Positions 1 to 10,289 of a stretch of 57,523 nucleotides of DNA are shown piece by piece. The position numbers and the translations under genes were made by a program. Positions within the stretch are counted from its first letter, which is position 1, and each line of letters opens with the position of its first letter. Origin of the DNA: Enterospora canceri (lineage: Eukaryota > Microsporidia > Enterocytozoonidae); the NCBI GenBank assembly GCA_002087915.1, contig LWDP01000030.1, positions 1 through 57,523 of the forward strand. Reading direction: 5' to 3'. A model generated the notes under the pieces. The model saw only the letters and a list, made by a program, of their open reading frames with translations. It had not been told where the DNA came from and did no database searches.

Positions 1-40
1 AGTACCTGTTATAAACTAAATGTGTATGTTTAGTTCTTTA

Positions 41-1420
41 TTATGGGGTGCACCTAGATGGTTTTCGACAGTACAAAGATGCTTGATCTACGCTCTTGTA
101 CTTCATCAAACACAATAGCAGCCTTTCAAAGCCTAATCCATATCCACCGTGCGGACTTGGACCATACTTTGACATATCCAAATACCAATAATATGGCTTT
201 GGATCGATTCCTTCTCGTTTGAATCCTTCCATAAGTTCCTCATAAACTGTGTGCCTCATTGAACCACCCACAATCTCGCCCATTCCGGGAAACAGGAGAT
301 CACATGCTTCTGTTTCTGTTCCATTCTTTGCGACATAGAATGGTTTGTGATCTACTGGAAATGAAGTCAAAAATAGTGGTTGATTGTTTGCATAATGCTT
401 AATCAAATACTTCTCAGATGCATCTGCAATGTCATCTCCCATCTTGTATTCAGTTCCATCTGTCTTCATATGCTTCTTACTGTATAGAAATTCAATGGCT
501 TCCTTGTAAGAAATCCGTTTGAATTTCTCATCACTCAGCACAACTGGTTCGAAACCAGGATAAACCTTTTTTATTTTCTCAAGCATGGATTTGTAAAAGA
601 CTGCTGATGCTTTTCTAACCAATGCTTCGATTTGATCCATAAGGGTACTAAACGTGATGTCTACCAATTCTGCCTCGACGTGTGTGAACTCACTCAGGTG
701 TCTAGCAGTATTGCTTTTCTCTGCTCTGTAACTTGGCATTATGCAGAATGCCTTTCCACATACAGGCGCAGCTGTCTCAAGATAGAGCTGGCTTGTTTGC
801 GTCAAATATGCATTGCTGCCATAGTAATCAAGCTTGAAAAGTGTGGCACCACCCTCTACCTGCGTCTGTACCAGTGTTGGTGGTGTAATTTCAGTATAGT
901 TTTCACTCCAATAAAACATCCTTAGTGATTTTAGCAATTCGCTCTGTGCCTGTAAAAACAGGCTTCTTTCTTTCAACCTTAGTCCCAGATGAGCAAAATC
1001 AAGTAGCTTGTCCTTCTCACTATCCTTATTGAGAGGGAAAGATGGTGCCTGATGTCCTCCATATACTGAATATGCATCTACAGTTATTTCGAATTCAAAA
1101 GAATCTTTCCCTTGGTTCTTTGAAACTGTTCCAAAGACCATCACTGTTGTTTGAAGGCTAAAGGTTACGCTCTTCTTAATGAAGCATTTGACTGTTTCAA
1201 ATTGAGATGTTAACTCAAAGAAAGAGTTACTCTTACCGCTTCTACTGCTTGTTACCCAACCAAATACAGCCACCTTCTTATCAATATGAGAAGAGCACAC
1301 TTCATGCAATCTGAATTTGGTGTACGCATCTTGTTTGACCTCATTGACGTTGAAGTCTTCTATTTTAATCCTTTCAAGACACGCCTTAACTTTCTCAGTT
1401 CGTGGATCCTTTGTTGCCAT
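41..1420 (-). CDS. Cytosolic asparaginyl-tRNA synthetase
   Basis: Charges tRNA-Asn with asparagine in the cytosol. The 459-residue product has an N-terminal anticodon-binding OB fold (about residues 40-120) followed by a class IIb catalytic core. Motif 2 is seen as YRAEKSN...EFTHVEAE (about 231-250) and motif 3 as GYGLGFERLL (about 426-435). The C-terminus ends in RCTP, as in eukaryotic AsnRS. I start at the ATG at 1420 (MATKDP), because CCC lies just upstream (ACCCTATACAATG on the minus strand). The 17-residue upstream extension that is also open is hydrophobic and unlike the family. Length and motifs are normal, so the enzyme should be functional. Confidence 0.95.
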   Translation of the reverse strand: MATKDPRTEKVKACLERIKIEDFNVNEVKQDAYTKFRLHEVCSSHIDKKVAVFGWVTSSRSGKSNSFFELTSQFETVKCFIKKSVTFSLQTTVMVFGTVSKNQGKDSFEFEITVDAYSVYGGHQAPSFPLNKDSEKDKLLDFAHLGLRLKERSLFLQAQSELLKSLRMFYWSENYTEITPPTLVQTQVEGGATLFKLDYYGSNAYLTQTSQLYLETAAPVCGKAFCIMPSYRAEKSNTARHLSEFTHVEAELVDITFSTLMDQIEALVRKASAVFYKSMLEKIKKVYPGFEPVVLSDEKFKRISYKEAIEFLYSKKHMKTDGTEYKMGDDIADASEKYLIKHYANNQPLFLTSFPVDHKPFYVAKNGTETEACDLLFPGMGEIVGGSMRHTVYEELMEGFKREGIDPKPYYWYLDMSKYGPSPHGGYGLGFERLLLCLMKYKSVDQASLYCRKPSRCTP

Positions 1421-2440
1421 TGTATAGGGTAAATTTTGCAGGTTTTTAACACATATTAAATAAAACAGCATATTTGTGTTTAGTTGTGCCTAGTACTTGT
1501 TGCAGGGACAGCATATAATTCGTTTAAAAGTGTCGAACAAACAATGATTTGATGATTGATCAAACAAATAATAAATACAAATATAAGGGTTCAGATGAAT
1601 CCATCGTCAAGCAAACACCTACAACTAAGAAGAGTAGTGGACATAAGGTGGCAGTGAACTCGATTAATACGAAAGTCCTCCAGGGAAACGATAACAATAC
1701 TATGTTAAATGGATTAATGTGTTGATATTGATGAGTTTTTATCCATTGATTTCGTTTAAGCTGAAATTTTATTTTGCTGCATTATAAAATATGCAGTAGG
1801 TCGATAACCATTGTAAAGCATCATCTGCTTGTTCATACTTCCAAATTAAGTGCCATTGGCTTATTTATTGCGTAAGATGGAAAGTTGATTTATGTTCGAT
1901 CTTAGTGGAAAACTTAGTCATGTTGCGGTTTGTAACAGTTGTTATCTGATGCCTCGGTGTCTTCAACGGGTTTATCAGTCTTCTTAGGTGTTTTCATTTA
2001 CTGATCGTGGGGTTCAAAATCCCTCTCTATCTATAACTCTAATTGTTTACTTGTTTCTTAATAAACAATCATTCAGCTTATTATATGGTATACTGCAGCG
2101 GTTTCACTTTTAGGCGTAGCACGAATGGCTATCGCCACATTAACAACTTCAAATGATACATTTTCCTGTACTAATTGAGATATTCAGGGCAAAAATAGTT
2201 AAAGAAATAACGACCTGAATATTTGAAGTTGTGATCTATTGTGTGTTTGTTGGTATAAAATGTATCACGATAGCTGTTTTCTCATTAAACAATCACGTGA
2301 GAAGTTTCTAACAAAATGTGTATTCTAGTTTATTGGTATTTGTGCATTAGAAAAAAAGCAGGTTTTAATACACGCAATACTAGCACAAGAACATAGAGAT
2401 TCAATTGTATAGTAGTCTTTTAGGTATGCGATCAACGCAT
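1421..2440. repeat. Non-coding stretch related to the flanks of the 39-46 kb coiled-coil genes
   Basis: No credible gene. Several short strings recur near the coiled-coil genes. CAAACAAATAATAAATA near 1563 resembles the last bases before the starts at 39757 and 42050. TCTTCAACGGGTTTA near 1961 resembles TCTCAACGGGTTTA near 41663. The stretch around 2000-2060 (GGGGTTCAAAATCCC, then CTATCTATAACTCTAATTG) resembles stretches near 44000 and 39460. I infer a decayed member of the same non-coding repeat family. The similarity was judged by eye and is imperfect. Confidence 0.45.
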
Positions 2441-3286
2441 TTACATTATCTGGTTTTGTATCTTGTTTTCTCCATTTCGTGTCAACACCAGCACACAAGA
2501 CGCCTTATTTCGCCTATGAATGGTAACACGGACTGGTTTCGTACCACATTTCTTAATCGCCTTTGTGATGTAATATCTGATCTTCTTTCTTGTTCTTTCT
2601 GACATACCTTTCTTAGAAAGAGTCACTGGCTCATTTGACATATCGGGATTCACCTTGTCATCGACTTTGCCCAGGTCTCTCACCTGAATGTATTTCGTAA
2701 GTTCAGATATCGTTTCATGTGCTTTCACGTACTTCAATTTGTTTCTCTCTGATTCTGCAGTACACTTCTTCAGTAACTCATTCTTTTCATTAACTTCAAC
2801 TTTTAGCTTTTTCAATGCAACAAGTAACGTTCTGAGATTGTTTTTAGCTTCTTCAAGGTCTTGTTTGGTGCTCTCAATCTGTACTCTGCTCTCCATGAGC
2901 TCATCGTAGAGTGCACCATTGCTTTCATTAAAGACGTGCTTTGCTGCCTGAAGCTTAGGCTTAGTCTTCGTAATCTGATCAATATTCTTAACCTGTTTTA
3001 CCCGAGCAGTTTGATCTACGATCTCAGTTAGCTCTGGTTCCTTCTGCTGTTCTTCTTGAGTAATTTCCTTAGTAATCTGGGCTATCATTGAACCCTGATT
3101 CATCTCTTCATTTGCTGACACGTCACCTGGCTTACATTTCTTACCATTGCCAAGTGACGCACAATACTTGTTCTCCTCGTGTATGCCTTCATCTGACGGT
3201 TCCTTCACGAACAACACGGTCTCGTCAATCAAATTGGCCCGTGTCTCGGTCTCCTTGTGTTTATTCGGCGGCAGTTCCTTAACCAT
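2441..3286 (-). CDS. Coiled-coil protein with basic C-terminus, function unknown
   Basis: I do not recognise this 281-residue protein. Residues 1-120 are polar and low in hydrophobics. About 125-205 is a heptad-rich coiled coil (ESTKQDLEEAKNNLRTLL and onward). The last 60 residues are very basic (SERTRKKIRYYITKAIKKCG), which would suit nucleic-acid or acidic-partner binding. There is no signal peptide or membrane segment. The start is well supported: the ATG is directly preceded by CCC (TAACCCATGG on the minus strand). It lies between a repeat-like stretch and the A+T-rich desert. Confidence 0.7.
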   Translation of the reverse strand: MVKELPPNKHKETETRANLIDETVLFVKEPSDEGIHEENKYCASLGNGKKCKPGDVSANEEMNQGSMIAQITKEITQEEQQKEPELTEIVDQTARVKQVKNIDQITKTKPKLQAAKHVFNESNGALYDELMESRVQIESTKQDLEEAKNNLRTLLVALKKLKVEVNEKNELLKKCTAESERNKLKYVKAHETISELTKYIQVRDLGKVDDKVNPDMSNEPVTLSKKGMSERTRKKIRYYITKAIKKCGTKPVRVTIHRRNKASCVLVLTRNGENKIQNQIM

Positions 3287-6200
3287 GGGTTATTTATTTT
3301 GAATTTATTTTAAGCAATAGTAAATAAACACTGTGCATAAAATAACATAACCCTAATTTAGAAGAATAAGTAAGAACAATAAAAATAGAAGATATGTATG
3401 TCATTGAAAAGAATATGGCTGTGGAAACTATTGATATGTCGGAGTATACTACATTCAATTTAATAACAGCATAACATTGTTGGAATTTGAGAAAACCGTT
3501 ATGGTGACATTCACTATTGTAGGCAATGCTTGGTTAAATATATGTAAAACAAGCGTATACTAGAAAAAGGAAATCCTATGAATGTCGTGAAGATTATGTC
3601 TGTTCCAATTTTAAATAACCATACTAGAGCTCATGCTAATAATATTAATTTACCATACTATGTTTCTTTTCTAAATAAATATCTTGACGATTTTAAAACA
3701 TTTTATTATTACAAAAACAACACATTTCACTATATAATTGCTCATTTTTCATGCCATGAATGAATAAAAACATTTAGAGAACTAGGACCAGGTTCTTTTA
3801 TTTTTACTAAGAAAATATCATGGAAAAAGGGATCTTAAAATGAAATGGTGAAAAAGAGAGTTGGTTCAGAGAACCAAATATATCAAGATCTGGAAAGGTT
3901 TTTAGGTTTGCCGATTTCACACGATATTAATAAACATCCATTTATCCTTAATTCTATATTGCATACCATATTATTATGCACAATAACATCAATTTTGTAT
4001 TTAAATATTTATCAACAAACGAACAACAAAACCAAACGAACTATACATTTTGATAAATAAGCACAACAATATAAATGACACATTAAAAACACAATAATAA
4101 CCATTGCCAAACATCCAATTATATATTCAATGTAATACCTACGTAATAGAGTAATGATAATAAAATAATTCAACCGTCTTTTAATTCATTTATAAGATAT
4201 TGCTATAAATAAATGTTGAAAAATCCAATTAAATATATAAATAAGTTTGTACGAGTATAAAGAGAAATACATTACAACGCAAATAAATACTAAAACTAAA
4301 ATATGTAAGAAAATACAATATATACTAACTTTAAACACCAAATTTATGGTCAAATGGATAACTAACTAAAATATTTGTATTTAAACCTTGATGATTTGAT
4401 TTTACAAAATTTAAATATTTCAATTTACGTTTGTCCATTTTTAATGATATACACAATATGCACCTAATTTAATATATGTTATATATCACATAAAAGATGA
4501 GTAAAAGATGAACCCTTATAGTTAAAAAGATATTAAACAAAAATAATTGCAGAATACACATGTGCATTATAATAAAACTAGAAGATACAATATTACTAAT
4601 ATATTCCCGTACCAAGGTGAATCATAAAAAACATTTTAATTCCAGGTAAATGAAATATAGAAAAATGGTAATAAAAATATATGACCCAGAAAAAGTTCAT
4701 TAATGAGCAAAATAAATTATTATATAGTAATTGAAACATCTAACAGCAATAAACAAAAAAATTATGTGTACAAATGCTAATATACTTTTATTTTTTAATA
4801 CTATGTTGTTACGCATATATTACTTTCTATTTTACAACATTTGTTTGAAAAAAAACTGTTTTTCATTTTAGAATATTATAGCAAACATATATTATAATTT
4901 ATTATCATTGTGATATTCATAAATTTTTACAAGAAGAAAAGTGCAACATGTTTAATACAATTAATAACCTCAAAGAAAAATAGTGAACAAGATCATAACT
5001 CTAATATTTAGCTATGAGAATCGATTCATATATATTTTCGAAGCTAGATATAACACTGTGATGCAAAAACTATCTATTCCAAATAAAAAGAAGTTTCTTT
5101 TCACCATAAAAACAAAACCATAACCTAAAAATATATCATCTACAAAAAATAACTATATTGATATTGAAATACAGACACTCTATTTGTTTTTTTTTTCACG
5201 CCATAGCAATAAGAATGGATAGCATACGATGGAATAATTCAATGTTTAAAATCTAATCAGATACACAACACAATATTTACGTTATAATACGATTAAATAA
5301 ATGCATAGAAGTAAATTATGTAATCTAAAGATTCAAAATAATATTATGTTATTTATACATCTGCATTGTTTGAAATAGAAATAGTTTTAAATGAATTATA
5401 ACACATTTTTATTTAGCCTAGACGTTGACTTATAATATCAATATGAAAACATGCTTAAACCATAATTGTTTAAACATCTAAAACAATGTGTTGAATATCT
5501 AAAAACATAATTTTCTGTATTTACAATTTATATCATTGGTAAACAGTTATATATTGTTCTACAATGTATGCAAATAAAATTTCTGTAACTATACAATTTA
5601 CTTGCCTTTTGCATTTAACAACGCCTTGCATCCAATTGTTCACTATACTTAAAAAAATAATGATATATGCGATATGTTGAATAAATAGCCGCTTAATGTA
5701 TACTAGCAAAATTGATTCATAAAGTTTTAGATTACGTATACTATGCCTATATTTGTATTATCATTCGCTAAATTTATAATTATTTATACTTAATCAACTT
5801 ATAAAAGCAAAGAGTATGTTTGTAAATTATTTGTTATTTATATACGTCATAAAGCTTTAAAATTTTACAGTATAAACATTATTGTGGTGCAAATCTAGAT
5901 ATAGTATTGGTTTTTACACAAAGCATCCAATGGTGCATGGTGTTAAATAAAAATCAATTTTCTTTATTAAACAAACATGATAGATTTCAATTTATTTGCG
6001 ACTAATAGATAAATTATTCTATTCTACTATATGTATTCAAGCATTTTATATAAAAAATCTTATATCATTAAATACATTTATCAAACTAAAAACCATTTCA
6101 TGATTATAATGTAAATATATAATTCAAGCAATGAAATTTCGTTGTATTATATGGTATTTTCAATAGATATGAAAAAGGAAGTTATTTATTACATCTGTTT

Positions 6201-6493
6201 TTAATACTATGTAAATACTGCTAAAATAATTTACAGATACACTACCTTCTACAGTTTAAATTATATTGGCCTTTATGCGTTGAAAACATTGCTTTGTTAA
6301 AAAACTAATAATATATAAAAACACATTATGCTGAACGTGTATTTTGATTATCCCACTAGTGGAGTTTGATCCAGTTGAAATCCAAATATATAATTCCCTG
6401 TATTCTGTCAAAAGATCACAAATAATAAAACTGTATTTTCCAGGTACTTCTATCAAAATAGTTGTTTCTAGAATATTGTGAATCCCATTTCCC

Positions 6494-6808
6494 ATGTTGC
6501 AATTTAATATCCCGGAAATCCACAATAAAGGGGAAAGATCGCATGCGATCTTGTTTAAGAAACATAATTTAATTAACACCAAAGGTGAACGTATACAATA
6601 TATTGACATCATTAAAATACATTTTTATCTTGTATATATTTTCAAAATTATTTATTGTAATCAACCGAAAAATGTTCCGCAAAATGATAGATTTACAATT
6701 ATAATAAAAAACAAAATTTCCAGAACTCACCTATCTAAGATAGAAAAATCAATAATATATGAGTGCTTGAAAGAAAAACGTTTATATAATTTAATTTATA
6801 GAAGATAA
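6494..6808 (+). CDS. Doubtful small ORF in the gene desert
   Basis: A 104-codon ORF starting MLQFNIPEIHNKGERSHAI. Its only support is start context: TTTCCCATG, the window's usual signal, and a local rise in G+C over its 5' part. The 3' part is A+T-rich and Lys/Ile/Tyr-rich like random desert sequence, and the last 91 bases fall in the stretch duplicated around the n at 6969. An overlapping minus-strand ORF (6256-6612) competes for the same bases. It resembles no family I know. Confidence 0.2.
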   Translation: MLQFNIPEIHNKGERSHAILFKKHNLINTKGERIQYIDIIKIHFYLVYIFKIIYCNQPKNVPQNDRFTIIIKNKISRTHLSKIEKSIIYECLKEKRLYNLIYRR

Positions 6809-7220
6809 AACTGCAAGATTGTTTTGGGACATAGATAGCAAGAAGATCAGTGTGTGGAAAATTGTAGAAGAATATGCAATGTACATAGAGATAGAGACTG
6901 GTTATCAACATTAAAATATTTTATGAATACAAACTAATCTAATACACCATACATGAAACTGTGTTTTGNTTCCAGAACTCACCTATCTAAGATAGAAAAA
7001 TCAATAATATATGAGTGCTTGAAAGAAAAACGTTTATATAATTTAATTTATAGAAGATAAAACTGCAAGATTGTTTTGGGACATAGATAGCAAGAAGATC
7101 AGTGTGTGGAAAATTGTAGAAGAATATGCAATGTACATAGAGATAGAGACTGGTTATCAACATTAAAATATTTTATGAATACAAACTAATCTAATACACC
7201 ATACATGAAACTGTGTTTTG
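6718..7220. repeat. Assembly-join duplication (251 bases each side of n)
   Basis: Bases 6718-6968 and 6970-7220 read identically and are separated by one n at 6969. An exact duplicate separated by a single ambiguous base is what two overlapping contig ends give when placed next to each other without merging. One copy is probably absent from the real chromosome. Confidence 0.9.
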
Positions 7221-9107
7221 TGCACCATGGTCGAAGCATTTTTAAGCAACTCAAAAAACGAACATGTAACATTTATACGAAATAATTTAGACAAATATAG
7301 TAGAGTTTTTCATACAATCTTTTAAGCAATATTTTGTCACTTTCTCTTCACACTGCGGATACATAAAATATGTTTTATTCTTATTGAAGGTTTTATACGT
7401 AAACAAACAGCTGGTAGAATACTTGTATACTTTTTGATTACAAAATACTGCACTATAGTACAACAAAGATTTTAAAAAACTAAAGTAATTTTTTGCATAA
7501 ATATTCAAATTTCACAAATCACTATTGTATAAAATAAATCTCTGATTAAATACATTTTTGTTCATTCTAATTGTAACTTTTAGTGTTAATAGGAATTTAA
7601 CAATAGTTTTCTCCTCTACATTTTCGTTATTCAACATTATCATTCAGTTACATATTTTGTTTTTAAGAAGTAAATATAATATTATTCATGTATGTTATTG
7701 CACAATTATCTTATTTGTCTTTCTATATTAATTTAAATGTTGTTAAATGCTATGTATTTGGTTGAATTTAGGGATAATTTAGGATGTATTTTTTGCAAAG
7801 TATCATAAAAGAAAATTTTCATAATTATTACAGAAATACTTATTCTAGTTGTGAAGTAAAAAAGATATTAATAATATATGAAAGTATATTCTGAGAATTT
7901 GATTTGCATGATATATGTTATTTGAAATAAAATGTTGTATTATACTCGTATTGCTTTATATATTTTATATTCACTTTTTAATGTTATAACAATTTGCTTG
8001 TATTTAAAAGAGGTAAATGAAACTTGCGTGATATAATCAGAGATTATAGAGATGTTTATATCTATTATGTACCGAATATTTTGAAAATATATATTACATT
8101 TCTGTTAATGGCTATTATATCTTTGCTTTTTCCACGTAAATTGATGAATACATAATACTTCATTTTACTGAATGCAGGTGTTTATTCTGGTATATTCAAG
8201 CGACTATTATTTTATTATTATTAATTATTTTATATTAAAAATATTAATACATTTGAAGCATTTTCAATTTTGTACATTCTTGTTTTTAAGGGAGGCTTAA
8301 AAACCCAAGGTATACCTTTAAAGAACTATGCAGTTGTCTTTAGTTTCCACCAGCCATGCACTTTTGTGATGTGACCTACAAATTAACTAAAATATTTTAT
8401 TTTAAAAATGTATATAACACAATATATATTTAAATACTTAAAATTTATGTATAATTGGCTAAATTAAGCTAAACGTGTTTAGTTCGAAATTAATATTTAC
8501 CAATTTTTTTCATAACCACTCTAAATCATAACATAAAATGTCTATATACCATTAAAAATATTATGATTTTCCTGATATTTATAAAATTAACTATAAAATT
8601 TTCTAAAATATTAACATTAAAAAATTATGGACGAGGTTGATAAATAAAACCATTTGTAAAGTATTTTATTAAAAACGGTCAAAAATATAGAATGTACTAT
8701 TCATTAAATAATAGTTTCCTATTTATCATCTCTTTTTAATAATGTTTAGTTATTCTATTAATTTTAAATGTTCATTATTTGAACCTATTTGAATTCAATT
8801 GTGATAAATAAGCATTTACTATATATCGCTTTATGTGATGATTTTCAAATATAAGAATTAATTTATACACTACAAACGATAAAAACATAGGCGATATGTG
8901 TAGCCATGAATACCAAAAGCAGGTTCTATATGTTTTGTAGATCAAATTCAAGATTGGCCTTTATTCTACTGCATCAAGGTAGCATAATTGCATACTTTAA
9001 ATCATTAAGCAAAAAGATGTTAAATTTCCAATTGATATTATTGTAATTAAATGTTTGATTGATGTTTAAACAAGTTTGTAATAGATTCAAAACATTGTTA
9101 ATTTTAA

Positions 9108-9335
9108 TTAACACTTTCTTATTATGTACTTAAAAATTGTAGCTATCACTGAAAGTACTAACAAACTAACAACAACCAATATTCCAATTTCGGTCATACC
9201 GAAATGAGCATTTTCTACTGTAGTCGCATTTGTTTGAAGTTCAATTTCTTTTGCTTGTTTTGCTATTCGCATATAATTCCTGTGTTCTTCGCGTAATCCT
9301 GGTGGAACATCCTGTAAATCAGTTAATTTTATCAT
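9108..9335 (-). CDS. Small tail-anchored membrane protein
   Basis: 75 residues. Residues 1-45 are hydrophilic; about 50-71 form one strongly hydrophobic segment (EIGILVVVSLLVLSVIATIF), followed by a short basic tail (KYIIRKC). This is the layout of a C-terminally anchored protein facing the cytosol, as in SNAREs or small ER and mitosome translocon subunits. No family motif is decisive. The start is supported by CCC just upstream (AAGACCCTATG on the minus strand), which separates it from the random ORFs of the neighbouring desert. Confidence 0.6.
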   Translation of the reverse strand: MIKLTDLQDVPPGLREEHRNYMRIAKQAKEIELQTNATTVENAHFGMTEIGILVVVSLLVLSVIATIFKYIIRKC

Positions 9336-9760
9336 AGGGTCTTACTCTCAAAATTTTTTTACAGAAATACGGTTAAAATATGTGTCTCGTTTATATTAAT
9401 CAGATGACATTCTGCACTTAATTAATTACTCTTCAAACTTATTAATTTTTTGATTCTGCTTTGTTTATGATTTTTACACCCATATATTCTTCAGGATCAA
9501 TATGTATACTTGTTATTTTTCTATGTTTTGATCGAATACTTTGTTTATTTAACATTTATGGTTTTCTATATATGTATATCAAAATAGATAGTTGTACAGT
9601 ACAACTTAAGCATTCAAAAAAATTGTATCTGATTTTACTTCTCACTAACTATACACTGTATATTTTAATAACCCGTGATTGTGAATAAGGTATAATTTTT
9701 TTTATTTTCCTGTCAACTTTATTTTACCTCTCAATTTATTTATTTGTTTGTTTTTACCCC
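9336..9760. other. Intergenic region, no gene seen
   Basis: A+T-rich spacer between two divergent genes. One 75-codon ORF (9461-9688) lacks the CCC start context and has a random-looking hydrophobic composition. The last bases, TTTTTACCCC, are the start signal of the histone gene at 9761. Confidence 0.6.
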
Positions 9761-10258
9761 ATGGTACGTGCAAAAAAATTATCTAGAAAGAGCAACACGT
9801 CTGAAACAGTAAGTGTCAAACAGCCAGGGAATAAGAAAAAAGGAATTAAAAATGTTGGAACCTATAACAGTAACACACCAAGCAAGACGATTTCGGGATC
9901 AGGCAAAACAAAATTCAAGCCATTTACAAAGCCTAAGATTTCTCAAGGAAAGGTAGAAGTGAAAAAGAAATCCAAGCAGTCTAAGCAGATATTCAAAGAA
10001 ATTAAGTATTATCAGAATAACATAGGCTTCCTAGTGACACATGCATCAATGGTGAGATTGGTTAGAGAATTAACTAATCAAGATGTTAACTTGCCATATA
10101 AATTCACTAGAACAGCATTTGAAGTCATTCAAGAAGCAACAGAAAATCACATAGTGAAAATATTGGAGTACGCTAACCTAGTTGCAAGACATGCAAAAAG
10201 AGTCACCCTGTACGCATCAGACATCCAGCTTGTTCTACGAATTAAAAGTGGTTTATAA
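9761..10258 (+). CDS. Centromeric-type histone H3 variant (CENP-A/Cse4-like)
   Basis: 165 residues. The C-terminal half (about 80-165) is an H3 histone fold: EIKYYQ at the alpha-N helix, LVREL for LVREI, FTRTAFEVIQEATENHIVKILEYANLVARHAKRV compressed across alpha2, and DIQLVLRI for DIQLARRI. The N-terminal tail is about 80 residues of Lys/Ser/Thr-rich sequence and lacks the canonical H3 start ARTKQTARKS. Loop 1 (TNQDVNLPYK) is one residue longer than in canonical H3. Divergent tail plus longer loop 1 fit a CENP-A-type variant that marks kinetochore chromatin. The start is CCCC followed directly by ATG. It lies next to the gene desert. A fast-evolving ordinary H3 is the alternative. Confidence 0.8.
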   Translation: MVRAKKLSRKSNTSETVSVKQPGNKKKGIKNVGTYNSNTPSKTISGSGKTKFKPFTKPKISQGKVEVKKKSKQSKQIFKEIKYYQNNIGFLVTHASMVRLVRELTNQDVNLPYKFTRTAFEVIQEATENHIVKILEYANLVARHAKRVTLYASDIQLVLRIKSGL

Positions 10259-10289
10259 CACCCATATTAAATAAATCATTGGAATTATT

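Larger units (their letters stand above)
3287..9107. other. A+T-rich gene desert of about 5.8 kb
   Basis: Visibly far more A+T-rich than the rest of the window, with short runs of A and T and stop codons in all frames. The few ORFs present (up to about 118 codons) have A+T-driven amino-acid composition. Only one, at 6494, has the CCCATG start context. A slightly more G+C-balanced island lies at about 6330-6600. I see no tRNA, rRNA or transposon ends. A 251-base duplication around the n at 6969 is an assembly artefact. Possible roles are a centromere, an origin region or a degraded insertion; sequence alone does not decide. Confidence 0.75.

Noticed and set aside
3578..4060. Two short ORFs at the start of the gene desert
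   Set aside because: No start signal; amino-acid composition follows A+T content.
6256..6612. 118-codon minus-strand ORF in the gene desert
   Set aside because: Ile/Leu-rich A+T-driven composition, no CCC before its first start codon, and overlap with a plus-strand ORF that has slightly better support.
8280..8390. G+C-balanced patch in the desert considered as a structured RNA
   Set aside because: I could not fold a convincing conserved structure or match a known snRNA motif by eye.
9461..9688. 75-codon hydrophobic ORF upstream of the histone variant
   Set aside because: No CCC start context; composition as expected from T-rich spacer.
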